A stretch of 64,000 nt of DNA from Synanceia verrucosa (taxonomy: Eukaryota; Chordata; Actinopteri; Perciformes; Synanceiidae), in assembly GCA_029721515.1 (NCBI GenBank), contig CM056567.1:22781731-22845730 (forward strand), read 5' to 3'. Within the stretch, counting starts at the first letter, position 1; every line of letters starts with the position of its first letter. Under the pieces are notes generated by a model that saw only the letters and a program-made list of their open reading frames with translations, ran no database searches and was not told where the DNA came from. Below are positions 33,250 through 46,327 of this stretch, piece after piece. The translations under genes were made by a program, and so were the position numbers.

Positions 33250-33660
33250 ATAGTTGCTACGTGCTTCAATAAAACTCCATAATCCATGTTCTTCGTTTTT
33301 ACCGTTTACCGTCTTTTATTAAAGAAGCAATACATCAGCAAAGCCTTTACATGGAAAAATGTCTTAGCAGACGATGGTCAAAAACTAGTGTGCTTTTCAG
33401 GCTCCATAGCGTCCTCTAACAATAAAACATGCACAGATAGTCTGATCCACTTATCGACCAATCAAAAACCAAGGCTGGTTTGAGCTCTGTGGAGTACACC
33501 ATGTCTTTATGCTTCGACTACAAATCCCAGAAGCCACGGGGAGACCGCGATCGTCAACCTGCTGCTGAAAAACTACTTTGACGTATTATTACGTCGATGG
33601 CACTCAAGCGTCGGATTTTAAAGGATGTTGAAATACGTCAAAGAGTTAATGCATCCTTGG
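33250..33660 (+). repeat. Unclassified dispersed repeat R, copy 1
   Basis: Shares ACTACAAATCCCAGAAGCC, GGAGACCGCGATCG, and ACTTTGACGTATTATT with 44050-44420, and parts with 49080-49545. Copies differ by internal deletions. No terminal repeats were found. Confidence 0.6.
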
Positions 33661-34716
33661 TATGTAATTCAATGTATCCAAAGTAGACTTGTTGATTGCA
33701 GTCAATGCATTTATTGATTGTAGTTAAACACCACAAAGGTTGAACTTTGAAGTGCATGGAAACCTGTGAGCCTCAGAATTCCCAGATCAGTAAAAACTCT
33801 GAATACATTAAAAAAATGTTTGGTGCATCATTTTTTGTTTCACTGATTACTTAAAATCCAAGTAACTGATTAAAAAAACTTTTAAATTATATCATGAAAG
33901 ACAACCAAGATCAAAATAGTGTATGTAAAAAAAGTGGTCTAACACCAGGTAAAAGTCTGACAGACAGCCGAGGAAGGAAGAATCCCTTGAAATTAGGGAT
34001 TCTCTTTGTATGAGTTGTACAGTTGGAAACATTTGTCTGAGGTCCCAGCTCTTTGTGGTGCCTCCACCATCCTACTCCACCTGCTGAGAGAAACTGTGGC
34101 CTTCATGTAACCCACAGCAGCTGAGTGGCGCTCAGGCTGCCTGTCAGACCATGCTAAGGGCACAGGAGCTCAGTGTGCACTGCTCGCTGCTGGTACCTAA
34201 ACACATTGTTAAAGGAGGCTCGAGCACGCTCAGGAATCATCACTTTGTTTAGCAGGAGCTAGACAGGATCACGGTGAGCATCCTTCCTGTGGCTGCTGGA
34301 TCAGAGTGGTGAGTGACCGAGCTGCTGCTCTTTATCTCCATTCAGCGCCATTTGCAGACAGGTAACCTCCACCTTCCTCCACCTCCCACCACTGTTGTTG
34401 TCCCTCTGTCTGACTGCTGCTTTTATTCTGAAACAGCCGCTGCTGCTGCAGGAAAATAGAACAATATAGGTCAAATACAGTGATAAATGCATCTGTTCTG
34501 CTCCGTTTCTGTCTCAGTGATGCTGGACTCTGGTGAGATGAGATGCTCAGCTCTTTGTGAACGGCCACACTGTTCATGGTTTATTACTATGTTACCATTT
34601 ATCATTCACCGAATCCATAAATTGTAACAAAGGCTGTAAATGATTTGGTGTATTAGTCATCATAGTCACCATAGCGGTGTGTTCTCAGTGCAGTCATCAG
34701 TGTGTCATCTGTTTAC

Positions 34717-34719
<3 letters not shown>

Positions 34720-34761
<42 letters not shown>
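34720..34761. repeat. (CA)n microsatellite
   Basis: About 20 uninterrupted CA units. Confidence 0.97.
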
Positions 34762-34762
<1 letters not shown>

Positions 34763-36640
34763 CATGGAGGCTGGGGACTGTCTGAGATCAGCAGGGGGGC
34801 TTCTCTATCCAGACTTTGAGTCCAGGCCACGCTTTGAGCAGTAGATAAATTATGTTATTATTATAATATTATGATGAACCATTCAGCCTCTTATTGTTAT
34901 CACCAGCCTACAGTTAAACAGACAGTATGGATTTTCTGCCACTAGGGGTCTCCATCAAAACAATAACAAAAGATGGAGTTTGTCACGTAGTATTGAGTAG
35001 TGTGGGATCATGGGAATTGTTGTCTTCACGTCAGTCAGCATCTCCTGTTTGGGATTTATCAGTATTTTACCAGGAGATGATTAATCTGCAGAGGATTTCT
35101 CTTTTGAACCAGACAGTTTTTAAATGTAAATGGATTGTACGTTTATCCAACCACTCAAAGCGCTTACACTACATATCACATTTATTCATACGCTAATGGT
35201 GAGAGACCATCAGGGGAATGATTCATACGTCAGTGTAGAACATTTGTTGTTGTTTTTCACATCAAAAAGTGACTCTGTCACTGTGCAACATGCAGTTTTT
35301 TCTCTACTTTAACTCTTCAAACCCTAGCTTGTTTTAATCCTGCAAAATCATCTTATTTCACTTTCTCTGTCACCATTGTTACCTCCGCCAAGGAGGTGAT
35401 GTCTTCACTGGGCTTTATTTGTATGTTGGTCTGACCTCCGCCAAGGTGGTGGCAGTGAATTTTTATTTAAAGTTACCCCCACTGCCAAGAAGGTTATGTT
35501 TTCACTGGGCTTTATTTCTATGTTAGCTTGTTGGTTTGTTGGTTTGTCGGTTTGCAAAGTAACTCAAAAAGTTTGGACGGTTTTTGACGAAATTTCAGTG
35601 TTGGTCAGAAGTGGACTAACTTAAAACTGATTAATTTTTGGTGGTGATCAGATCCGATTCAAGGTCATCAAGGTCAAATGAAAGGTCACACTATTGTAAT
35701 TTATGGGAGATTTCCTCTCCGTTTCTCTCTGAGTGCTTTTCTAGTATGTATATGGGTTGTTCTGGTTATGCATCAACATTTCTGTCCTCATGAATTACTG
35801 TACTTCCTCATATTTTCTTTAAAATGTGTCAGCAAAAGGTCTAAATTATTAAGGACTTCTTTATCATAGCACAGAATAATGTACATTAAGGTTTGATTAA
35901 AAATATATGTGCTTGATTTGAACATGTCTTGAAGCCCAGAGTCATTGGGATGTTGGTCATTGTTCATATTTTAGTGAAGAGACTTGTGGTATAAATGGCC
36001 CTCATACAGTAAAAGTGCTTTTCTGTCTGTGTGCTAGTTTACAGTACAGCATGTCTTTACTTCCTGTTTTCAATATCTCCATGTTTAAAAAATAATTTCT
36101 GAAATAAATTTCCATCTCATCCCTCTTCTTTACTCTTTAATTACACATTATGGATGCTACTTGATCTTCTAAAATAAATCCTGTGTTTTCCACACTAAAC
36201 AAAATGTCACATTCACTTTTTATTTGATGAATTTATTTAATTACTTGCAGCTCAAGACAGTGAGGCTGTCAAACTAGTACTTTTTTGATCAAGATAATTT
36301 TTTTATGGCACATTTTAAATTCTATTCTTGATCATTTCCCATCAGTTTTTCAGATCATTGATGACTGATTCATCAGGTCAGACTTGGTTATTTCTTTGGT
36401 TCATTCTGAATTGCAAGGTAGGGGTTGTTGAAATGTTTGCACACCTCTGTGTTTCTTCCTCGCCGTGATGATATTTTACACAACCTGCTAAACTCTGGCT
36501 CGCTAGCTAACAGGATGCTAACTGAAGACACTTCTGTGTGGCATCACCCACTAAAGTGTAAAAAGGGAGAAAGACAAGTGGACGACACAAAAGCAGTGAG
36601 CCAACATTGTTCCCTAATTATAGGCTACACTTCTGTAAAT
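34762..36640. other. Intergenic with one dispersed repeat
   Basis: At about 35380-35700 three variants of CCTCCGCCAAGGAGGTGATG are followed by CACTGGGCTTTATTT and GTTGGTTTGTTGGTTTGTCGG, a known-looking dispersed repeat type that cannot be classified here. No gene seen. Confidence 0.4.
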
Positions 36641-36709
36641 GACAATCTAGCGACACAACAAACTGCAAGGAGAAACAACGAGCTGTGCAAACATTTCAAA
36701 AACCTCTGC

Positions 36710-36931
36710 TGGCAGTAATCCACCTGCATCAGTGGTCCTTGTCCTCTCATGACCCTGTCTCTGGTTCACCACTGGTCCTTCCTTGGGCCACTTTTGATAG
36801 ATCCTGACCACTGCAGACCAGGAACAGACCACCAGAGCTGCAGTTCTGGAGATGCTCTGATCCAGTCCTCTAGACATCACTGTTTGCTTCTTGTTGTCAA
36901 ACTCCTGAAAAATTCCTGCTTCTAACATCAA
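36710..36931 (-). pseudogene. Tc1-like transposase, N-terminal fragment
   Basis: The minus-strand frame reads SRGLDQSISRTAALVVCSWS, then AVVRIYQKWPKEGPVVNQRQ, the paired helix-turn-helix DNA-binding part of Tc1 transposases. The DDE catalytic domain and inverted ends are absent. Different family from the other Tc1 copies in the window. Confidence 0.75.
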
Positions 36932-37749
36932 CTCTGAGGACTAAATGTTCATTTGTTGTCTTATACTGTACTTCTCCAACTGCGTAATACGTTATCCGAC
37001 TCCATAGCTACGGAGACCCCTCGAGCCCTCGCAGTTCTCCGTTGCGATGCGTGTTGTGCAGCCCTGCCGTGAAATGTACCCCCTCGCAATTCGCCTTAAT
37101 ATCACAGACAAAAGCAGGGGAAAATACTGTTTTATGGTTTCATTGTGAGGGAGCTAGAAGAGAAGAACATCAGTTGCTTTCAGTCTTTAAAGCTCCTCTA
37201 AAGAGAGAAAATAACAGATGTTCTTCTCAACACAAAAACAGATAATAGCGAACACAAACCAAACCTTTCGGTATGCTCTGTGGAAATATGCCCCAGCCAT
37301 AATTACTAAATGAATTAAATAGATTTTTGTTGAATGTATGATGTATTGAATATTGAATGTGTTTGACTTGCGTTTTAAAAGGCTAATCGATACTTTAGGT
37401 CCTGTTCATGCTGCTGTGGAGGCGACCTGTCTGTCTGTTTCTGTGTCGGGCGAGGGGCTGCATTTCACCCATCACGGCTGTTCGCACGCGTGAACAACCG
37501 TGCCATGTCCAAGGTGGGAGTTGTGGGTTCTCCAAGTGAGGACCACTTCTGCGTTCAAAATGCTGCAATTCCCGAGTGACAGGTTCACAGACAGCTACGG
37601 GCAGTTAGCTCTTTGCCAAAGTATCGGCTGAGCTAGGCTGGGCTACACCCAGAGGTCCGTGGCTACATCAAGCAGTTAACAGGCACTGTGGTGTACGTGT
37701 TTGTTTGCCTATTTTCGTGTGGTGTTTTCTGGCAGTATGGCATGTTATG
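36932..37749. other. Intergenic, no gene recognised
   Basis: Short ORFs only (for example 37042-37245), with no family or splice support. Confidence 0.35.
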
Positions 37750-38109
37750 GGAGGCACAGTGGTGTAGTGGTTAGCAATGTCGCCTCATAGCAAGAAGGTA
37801 CCCGATTCCCGGCCCGGGGCCTTTCTGTGTAGAGTTTACATGTTCTCCTCATGTCTGTGTGGGTTCTCTCTGGTACTCTGGCTTCCTCCCACCATACAAA
37901 AACATGCATGGGGATTAGGTTAATTGGTTAATTTAAATTAACCGTAGGTGTGAATGTGAGTGTGAGTGGTTGTCTGTCTCTATGTGTCCTGTGATGAACT
38001 GGAGACTTGTCCAGGGTGTACCCTGTCTTTCACCCTAAGACAGCTGGGATAGGCTCCAGCCCCCCCAAAGACCCTATGAGAGGCTAAGCAGTAGAAGATG
38101 GATGGATGG
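37750..38109 (+). mobile_element. SINE family 1
   Basis: Head GGGAGGCACAGTGGTGTAGT and the usual body. The B box is partly deleted (GAAGGTACCCGATTCCCGG). Tail AAGATGGATGGATGG. The flanks TATGGCATGTTATG and TATGTTGTG may be a decayed target duplication. Confidence 0.9.
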
Positions 38110-39158
38110 TATGTTGTGCTGTTGACTGTACTGACCGACCATCAAAGATCCTGTGTTGCATTTTTTTCGGTGTGTAACTATGTAGATATATTTTACCCAT
38201 AGACTTTATAAAATAGAGTTTACCTAAATGTTGGCTCTTATTGGCATGTATCAGCATATTTTGGCTGGCTTATAATGACTTTATTGCTGACTCATGGTCC
38301 CTGCTGATACAGACAAATGACCAGAGCATGTTGAGTACGTTTCATGCGGGAATATAAACTTATTTCATGTCATTGTTCTGTTTAAAAAGTCCAACATTGC
38401 ATGGACAGAGATGCTCTGTCTGCTGTTGTTTGTGTGCTGCGGTGGTGGATAACGTTAGTGGATGAAGGCAGTGTTGAAATGCGGTAAATAACCTGTTAAA
38501 CCATCGTTTCACAGTTAAAATAGTACAAATGAATTTCCCCCACAACTCCACCAAACCCTGCAGGTCCACCTAAAACCTCCCAATCTGAAAAGGTGATTTT
38601 TAAAACTCAGCAGCATTATGATCTGTTCTTGCCGGTAGCTGCTTGTTAGCTTAGTTAACTTGAGTTCAGTGGGTGGGATCTCGGCCAGCTGACCCGTAAA
38701 GTTACCGCCTCTCCTCCAAATATGGAAAGTACACGCCCACTGAAATCCAAGATGGCGCAGTTCAAATGCCCATGATAGGAGCACAAAAAGGACTCCCTCA
38801 AACCAATGGGTGATGTCACGGGTGCTGTGTCCATTCGTTTTACAGTTTATGTGTCCAGGCCCACCTCTTCCAATCAGGCCAAACTTGATTGCACTCATAC
38901 TACCCATAGAATCCGGACTTTAGCAGCAAACAGGTCTGGGCACGGTACAATGGCCCCAGTGTGAGTGCGCCCTTAGACAAACTCCCCTACTGCATGTTAA
39001 CACGTTAACGCACAAGTTTCTACAGCCCTAGCAAAAAGGTAACCGAACTGTCACTTTAAACCAAGTACTGAACTGTGTTTTTTGTGTAGCGTTATACTGC
39101 CACCATGATCTGACAGGTTCAAATAATATATTATTATAAATATGTCTAACGTGCAATA
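38110..39158. other. Intergenic, no gene recognised
   Basis: Short ORFs on the minus strand (38515-38907) with no recognisable domain. Confidence 0.35.
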
Positions 39159-39162
39159 TTAA

Positions 39163-39793
39163 AGCGATAGTTCAGGATTTTGGACAAAGGGCCTCATTTC
39201 CTGGTGAGCCGAAATGTTGGAGACGTGTGGAGACAGTTTTCAACAAATTTCATTCAGTCCTTCTAGTTACAGAGTTCACTGGTGCTAGACTAATGCAAGT
39301 CAATGGTTCTAGTTTAACCTGCCATTAAAAACAGTCTAACCCACTCCACAGTGCACCTGAGGCTGATCAGTTATAACACCAGACTATTGATGTAAATGTC
39401 TGTGTTTATAGAATAATATTAGACATAAAACTAACGTTGCATTTTGAAGGATTTATGTCTCAGCAGCAGCAGTTAGTTCGACAGCGGTGGACTGATATCA
39501 GCTAGCAGCTAGGTTATCAGATCTGTAATAGTTTATTTACCTTTCATTCCTCGTCCTTCTGCATTTGTGTGTATATCGATAGTCTGGTGTTATAACTGAT
39601 CAGCCTCAGGTGCACTGTGGAGTGGGTTAGACTGTTTTTAATGGCAGGTTAAACTAGAACCATTGACTTGCATTAGTCTAGCACCAGTGAACTCTGTAAC
39701 TAGAAGGACTGAATGAAATTTGTTGAAAACTGTCTCCAACACTCCGGCTCACTTGGAAATGAGGCCCTATGTCCAAAATCCTGAGCTATCGCT
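39163..39793. mobile_element. MITE with about 210-225 bp inverted ends
   Basis: AGCGATAGTTCAGGATTTTG at the left and the complement of CAAAATCCTGAGCTATCGCT at the right. The pairing runs to about 39390 and from about 39583, leaving a centre of roughly 190 bp. Flanks are TTAA (39159-39162) and TTAG, so a TTAA target with one change is likely. No coding sequence. Confidence 0.85.
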
Positions 39794-39797
39794 TTAG

Positions 39798-41433
39798 GGG
39801 AAGGAAAGGAGAATATGTAGTTATTATGTTGTGGATCTTGGGAATACAAGAATAGTCGTTTAATTTTCTGGAGCTTTCAACTTTATCTCATGGTCTTCCG
39901 CATCTGACGTGAATTGCTGTGATGTCAGTGAGATGTGATCCATCTCTGTAGGCCCTCAGGGTTGTGACCCCATCACTTGTGTCTTTCCTCACATATTCCC
40001 CACCTCTGCTTTTATGTAGGTCAGTCCAACTCACAGTTTGTGGGTCGTTTCCAGAGCTCGTGCCAGCAGAGTGGTCCTGTGTGGATCCAGTGGTGACTGA
40101 TAGACATCCAGCTTCGTCTGGCCTCCACATCAGCACACAGCAGCCTTTAATCCCACACAGGGCCTGATTAATTTTTAAAGCCGCTTTCAGTCCTTAAGCT
40201 CACTTTCAGCACTCTGACACAATCTACCACGCAGCCAGAAATACAGAGATGCTTAAATATGTGTTTACTTGATACAAATGCATTCCAGTTTTCACCTTTG
40301 ACCAAACCTTACTCTTCTAAGAACCTTTGAATCTATTTGAAATCTTAAAAGTGGTTGGTATACTTCAAATAATGTCATCACATCATTGGTTGGATGTTTT
40401 GGTGCTCACTGATGAAAGAAAGATCTTTTCCATCACTTTAACCTCAGCACGTTGTCTGAATGTTATCTGACAGAAAAGACAGGCATGCTCTCTGTGGTGT
40501 GTTTGATGCTATTCATTTGAACAGCAGCTGGGTGAATCTCTGACCTCTGACCTCACAGCAGCTTAGTGTACAGCATGTTTGACCTCCAGCATGTCCTGTA
40601 GAGTGGAGCAGAGAGTTGCTAACCACACCAGGCGATCAAATACAGAAGTATCTGTGTCCACCAGAGTCTGGTGGACAGTCAGTATGCCTCAGTGTCCAGA
40701 GCTCTGGACCATGTCTGCAGCTTGTTATGGAGTCTGGCTATAGAGATAAGTGCCTCTACCATAAACTACCACACTGTGATAATATTGCCTCCACTCTGTG
40801 TGCTCTAATGTATGTTGATAGTCCATTCAATATTTTTATATCATATGATAAAATCATAATCAATGTTATAATCAAACTATAACTGTATGTTTGTTTCTAA
40901 GATGTAACAAAACTAAGATCAGGTTATGTTAGATCTAGGGAAGTTTCAATGCTCTTGTTTCAATACCGGTTCCACAACATATTTTTTTGATATTTCAATA
41001 AGTTATTTTTGTGTAATTTGGTCTTAATCATGGAGAGTTTGCCTTATGGTGTGTTCACTGGAAGTAAGGAGCTTATTATTATCATAACCTCAAAGTTTAG
41101 TGCTCCCAGCTCTTCCAGTCTTACAGATGAACAACAAAACATGGAGCTACTGTTTACATCAGAGCAAGACAACAACAATAGTGTTAACAACAACAATAGT
41201 GTTACAGTTACTACATGTTACATCAATTTAATTACTTCAAAATCTGATGTAGTCCCATCACAGATCATGATCACTCTAAAAAAAAATGTTTTTCACTTGT
41301 CAGTTGCAATCATGCAATGACTTTGTTGTAATAAATACTGCTACTACACTTTGTGGTACTCATTACAGGTCAATTAGCTCCATTTTTCTCCATTTTCTTG
41401 AATCTTGAATGGACTGCTGATATTGGAGATTTC
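39798..41433. other. Intergenic, no gene recognised
   Basis: No supported gene. Two GTGTTAACAACAACAATAGT-type repeats near 41180 give a short Asn-rich ORF that looks accidental. Confidence 0.35.

Positions 41434-41511
<78 letters not shown>
41434..41511. repeat. (TA)n microsatellite
   Basis: About 78 bp of TA units with one CA interruption at 41459. Confidence 0.97.
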
Positions 41512-41514
<3 letters not shown>

Positions 41515-42212
41515 CTGATACTGTAATTTTTATTTATTTATTTTTTTTGCTGATATTGGACCGATATCCGACATCAGTATTGGATGCCTCTCAGGCCTGA
41601 AAAGCTGCAGACACTTGAGTTTTGCTGGACACCTGCTACTATGCTGCCTCAGACAAGATGGTGGACTACCTGTTTGTGTGTCTGTGCTCATTCACTGGTG
41701 GGTACACCTGGAGCTGTGGAGCCCACGCTCTCACTTTTCTCTGCCCTGTCAGCAGTTTTGCGGCTGCGCCAGCATCCACTCAGCACTTCAGGCTGCCAGC
41801 AGCTTCATGTGGTGGCAAGCTGTGATTTCTGTCCACACTCGACCTGCCAGCAGAAGTGTTGTATCAGGTGCCATAAGCATATTAAACATTTCAGACTCCA
41901 TGAAAATGATGGGTTGTGTTTGTGCAGCTCACCACCTGCACCATAAGATTTGCTCCATACACTTATACTTGACTAGCCTAGAAATCTAGACGCACCCTAG
42001 CGACAGGAAATATTTTTGCCTAGCAGGATGGTCTAGTGGCGCACCACAGGGGCTCATCCTGGCTCTGGCAAGGAGTCTGTCGGACCAATCACAACACTCT
42101 GTCTGCACAGCAAGTTGATGGGGCGGGCTTAGCATGATGACGACAGGGCTGCGCAAAGCTGGAGATAGCAGAACAATGAAGATGGCTGTGGCTAACGAAC
42201 AGCAGCTCTGTC
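41512..42212. other. Intergenic, repeat-like upstream of helicase fragment
   Basis: From about 41975 (CTAGAAATCTAGACGCACCC) the sequence looks like the 5' part of a dispersed element that carries the helicase fragment at 42213. No terminal repeats were seen. Confidence 0.35.
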
Positions 42213-42368
42213 ATCGATTTAGAAGAAGAGTTAGACTTTGGCTTTTCTTTGAAAGTTGAGCAGAAAGAAGCACTCAAGTCATCTGTTTTAAAGAAGGATG
42301 TATTTGCTGTTTTTCCGACCGGCTAAGGCAAAAGTCTAATATGCCAGCTGGCTCTGCTGGTAGCTAAA
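42213..42368 (+). pseudogene. RecQ-like helicase fragment, stop in Walker A
   Basis: The frame reads LKVEQKEALKSSVLKKDVFA, then VFPTG, a TAA stop, then GKSLICQLALLVA. It matches the ATP-binding start of RecQ-family DNA helicases (Gln motif region followed by PTGxGKS). The stop replaces the residue between PTG and GKS. Only about 50 codons are recognisable, and later helicase motifs are missing. Surroundings suggest it is part of a dispersed repeat and not a host helicase gene. Confidence 0.6.
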
Positions 42369-42601
42369 AGCTACTCTGAATACATCACATTGTCCGTTGC
42401 TCTGATTGGTCATAGCGCTGGCCTATTACGTGCAGAGCCAGTTTGAATGACAATGGTTGGTCCCACCCACAGCCTTCACCTGCCTATGAACTGCCCCCAG
42501 ACTATAAACATTTGATGTCATAGTCTGACTTGTCAGGATACTACTTGACCACGTCTAAGGCCAAAAGGGATCGTATCTTTTATGAATGCTTAAATTTTGT
42601 T

Positions 42602-43215
42602 CGACTGGGTGAAATGATCCTTCTATCCTGAGAGCAGTCAATACATTGACTGACCAATGACGAGGAAGACGTGCTTCTCATCCTTTGCTGATAGCTTGAT
42701 GATGCTCTTCATCCCCTTGGACACTCTCATATAATTCTATATATACACACTGTATATTAGCTGTTGTTATATTGAGTTGGACATTTCCATACAATTTTGT
42801 ATGTTAGTGTTAATGTGTTTTCATTGTTGTTATTCTGTACACATGGCATCTATTGCACGTCTGTCCATCCTGAAGAGGGATCCCTCCTCTGTTGCTCTTC
42901 CTGAGGTTTCTTCCGTTTCTTTTTCCCTGTTTTTTTGTTTTTTTGGGGCAATTTTTCCTAAGTTGATGCAAGGGTCATTTGTAAAGGACAGAGGGTGTCA
43001 TATCCTGTACAGATTGTAAAGATCAATGGGGCAAATTCATAATTTGTGATATTGGGCTATACAAATTGACTTGACTTGACCAATCCCTGCCATATGGTCC
43101 GAATGGAAAAAACCAATCAGATGCCTTCATGCCTCATCCTGCTCATGCCCCCTCTGACCCTCCCTCCTCCCCACTTTGCTGGAAACATCCAGCACACTCT
43201 GCAGAAACACAGAGT
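42602..43215 (+). repeat. Dispersed repeat interrupted by LINE-type 3' tail
   Basis: The ends 42602-42665 (GACTGGGTGAAATGATCC, GAGAGCAGTCAATACAT) and 43080-43215 (CCAATCAGATGCCTTCATGC, GGAAACATCCAGCACACTC) match one continuous repeat at 63350-63590. Between them, about 42835-43078 is a common fish retroelement tail: GAGGGATCCCTCCTCTGTTG, TGATATTGGGCTATACAAAT, ending in TTGACTTGACTTGAC. Confidence 0.65.
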
Positions 43216-44049
43216 TAACAGGAGAGGGGGCGTGGCTTAGGACGGAACACTGGTGGGAGGGGGTGGAGCTTAGGGGAGGCTAGCTCTCCAAGATTAACAA
43301 CTAGAGCTTTAAATAACAAACACACCTGTTTTTTTTAAACCAAACCACAATGTTTTACTAAACCTTACCTAACCTAATGTGGTTTTGTTATCATTTTTGT
43401 TTAGTTTCAATTTACAATGTTAAATTATATGTTTAAAGCTGAGATTCATCATCTTGGAAACATAATTGTGTTGAATGTTCATAATCAATTGTGAGGTGAA
43501 AAGTCCAGTGTAATGTCACTGCCTGGATTAGTGGTCTGGAGTCTGGTTCTGGTCTGGTGTTCAGGTGGTGGTTTGTCTCCACAAGTGTCACATTAGAAGA
43601 CTGTTCACAGTCATCTGCTGATGCTCGTCTTAAATCACTCTGTCTGTGTGTGTGAGCAGGACTTTAGGACGTGTCCAGTGGTTTGAAAGCAGATTGTGTT
43701 CCAGTGTTTGGGGTGTGATGTACAGACTTGAAGCCTGCAGTCTGTGTGCATACGCAGGATTTTTCAGTGAGGTTGTGCTGTTTTCAGCATCTAAACCTTT
43801 GAAATGATAAAAATACCCTTCATGGATAATGTAACATTCGACCAGTCGTTAAATCAAGGGCTTACCACAGTTAGTTCTTTACGTGTTTTGAGCTTCAAAA
43901 GGTTTTCTAAACATAGAGAATATTTTTTTTTTTAAATGATCTTTCTCCTAGAAGGTTCAGTCACATCCCACAGCATCCACATTATTAATCAGTCCCTCCA
44001 GGAAATAGTGCCAGCCGTTTTATAAAACAGGAAGTGCCTTGTGCCGTTG
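43216..44049. other. No gene recognised upstream of epb41
   Basis: No supported feature. A 5' non-coding epb41 exon could lie here or further upstream, but none can be identified from sequence alone. Confidence 0.3.
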
Positions 44050-44420
44050 TTTTTGTTCATTTTGAGTCATATTTCTAGACTCACAGAATATTTTTTACTA
44101 TGACTCTGTAAACACAGAATAGCTCAAATGAAAGAAGAGACTCTCTATTTCATCATGAAAAAATGTTTGTTTTTACCTTGTTTTTACCTCTTTCACACTT
44201 TCACCACTTTTTGTCCGGAATCCGCCTCTTTTACTCTCTAATCTTGATCGTCTCCACTTCCTGCTTTAAAGTATTGTCTCTTTATGCTCCGACTACAAAT
44301 CCCAGAAGCCCCAGAATTACACACAGGCTGCAGGAGACCGCGATCGGCGACCCTCTGCCGAAAAACCACTTTGACGTATTATTGTTACGTAACTTTGAGC
44401 CCATGGTTAGTATGCATGCA
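44050..44420 (+). repeat. Unclassified dispersed repeat R, copy 2
   Basis: Shares CTCTATTTCATCATGAAAAA, TGTTTGTTTTTACCTTGTT and TCTTTATG.TCCGACTACAAA with the copy at 49080, and the GGAGACCGCGATCGGCGACC part with the copy at 33250. Confidence 0.65.
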
Positions 44421-45153
44421 TATGCAGTATACTTATTACTATATATGTGTATGTATGTGCAAATTGTCGCAATTATTGAGAAAAACTGCTGCAAAATCAA
44501 GCATTTTTGATCGCAACAACCACAAAAAAAAACTGCGAAATCCTGGAGGATTTGATTAATTAAGATTTCTGTATGATTACTGCATTCAAACAAACAAACG
44601 TCATTGTCAGTTCAGTTTAGAGGGAGTCAAACTACTTTCTCTGCAGTGTTTCTGTGAACCAGAACTGTGTCCTGAGACAAGCTAAAAGTTTCACTTTCAC
44701 TTATTTTAATCTGTAGCAATGAATGGTAGACCATGGTGTTTTACTAAACCTAACCAAGTAGTGTTGTTGTATTAAATCATGTTTAAAACTTGTAATCTGG
44801 AAAAAGTAATGTGAAGACAGTTAAGTTGTATGAGAACATTATCCTGTAGGAGAAGGTTGGGGCAGGAGTACTGTTATGAGTTTAGCTGTGAGAGAAGACG
44901 CTGAAACCACAAAAACAACCTCCTATCAATGTATCCAGTGATGAAAATGTAATTGCCAAAAAATCTAAAACTTTAAATTTGAATGTCACCCTTCCCTTCT
45001 GACCTCTAAACTGGAGAAAAGACACTATAATAAGTGAAATAATAAAGCATTTCCACTTGGTGTGAAAACTTGGTCTTTATGACCTGGATTAGATCATATA
45101 GCACATACTATATGTTGGTTTCTATTTTTTCAAACATGATTTTCTATCCACAG

Positions 45154-45473
45154 CTGTTGCCATGACAACAGACGAGGCGGAGAGTCACCAGAAGAAGCCG
45201 GGGCAGCAGGAGGAACCCGGCCAGGACGCCAGGCCGCCCTCACCGGAGGAGGAGCAGCTCCGGCCTCGCAACCGTAACTCTGCAGGCCGCGGCCTGTCCC
45301 GCCTCTTCTCCTCCTTCCTAAAGAGGCGCTCGCAGTTTGAGAGTGAGGCGGGAGAGAAGAACGACAAGGGAGAAGAAGAAGTGAAAGCCCCCATTGCTGA
45401 CCCTGAACCTGAACTGAGGACAGAGGGAGAGGTCGCCCTGGACCAGCACTCAGTAAGCAGTGCTGAGGCTCAG
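45154..45473 (+). CDS. epb41: epb41 coding exon 1, upstream start (AUG-1)
   Basis: Acceptor TTTCTATCCACAG, start ATG at 45162 in GTTGCCATGACAAC (good Kozak context), donor CAG|GTCAGC at 45474. Encodes residues 1-104: Gln/Glu/Pro-rich start, then GRGLSRLFSSFLKRRSQ and KAPIADPEPELRTEG, both conserved in the 4.1R headpiece that is specific to the long (135-kDa type) isoforms. A second possible donor, TCA|GTAAGC at 45453, would shorten it out of phase. The exon is 312 coding bases, phase 0. Confidence 0.92.
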
Positions 45474-45488
45474 GTCAGCCCATCAGTG

Positions 45489-45645
45489 AGCTATCAGAGC
45501 CTTTACCTGTGTCTGTGTCTGCACCACACCTGAACTGCTTTCCACATCAGCTATCAGAGCCTTTACCTGTGTCTGTGTCTGCACCACACCTGAACTGCTT
45601 TCCACATCAGCTATCAGAGCCTTTACCTGTGTCTGTGTCTGTGTC
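45489..45645. repeat. 60-bp tandem repeat next to exon 1
   Basis: Two full copies and a partial third of a unit starting GCTATCAGAGCCTTTACCTG and ending CTTTCCACATCA, beginning 16 bp after the exon 1 donor. The copies are nearly identical, so the expansion is recent. Confidence 0.95.
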
Positions 45646-45686
45646 CTCTGTGAGACAGAGTTTATGTTGTCAAAATGTCTTTAGTA

Positions 45687-45966
45687 GGGATGCGCCGATC
45701 TGATATTGGTATCGGTATTGGTGCCGACATTGAAGAAAATTGTAGCTCGGGTACTGGCCTGATCCACAGGGTCAGATCTATCCAGTGTAATTCTATGCTG
45801 TGTGCTGTGAGTGACGTCATGTGCTCACCTTTGTTTTCAAAATAGAGCTTGCAAAAGTTTGTTATACATTTTATCGTAGTTGTCGTCGAAATTAGCACAT
45901 TAACGCAATTAATTGGTTAATGCAGCTGCATATATATGTATGTATACATATATAGGGCTGTCGAAA

Positions 45967-45997
<31 letters not shown>

Positions 45998-46327
45998 CAT
46001 TTTGGGTAGTTTGTCCAAGTAGATAAGTGGTACATAAGTAATTCAGTTAATTGATTTGTTTTTATTTGTCTAAAAACAATCGGAAAGAAAGGTTGAAGTC
46101 AAGTCTGATAGAATAGAATAGAAATTACTTTATTGAACTTAACCTGGTAAATTATTTAATATTTGATGTTGCCTTGCACAAAAGAATGATCCCAGTCTTT
46201 TCCTCACAATGAGACATAGTTTGTTAGTAATTCAGCTACTTTTCTGTATCGTATCAGATCAGAATCGGCCGATATTAAACCTCAAATATCAGTATCGGCA
46301 GTGAAAAAGTGGATCGATGCTTCCCTC
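45687..46327. mobile_element. MITE, probably hAT-type, in intron 1
   Basis: AGGGATGCGCCGATCTGATA at the left and AGTATCGGCAGTG..GGATCGATGCTTCCCT at the right are imperfect inverted repeats with the AGGGATGC start common in hAT MITEs. The centre contains an ATT microsatellite (about 45967-45994) and TAGGGCTGTCGAAAATTA, an end shared with 59702-59776, so a second element may be nested. Confidence 0.6.
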
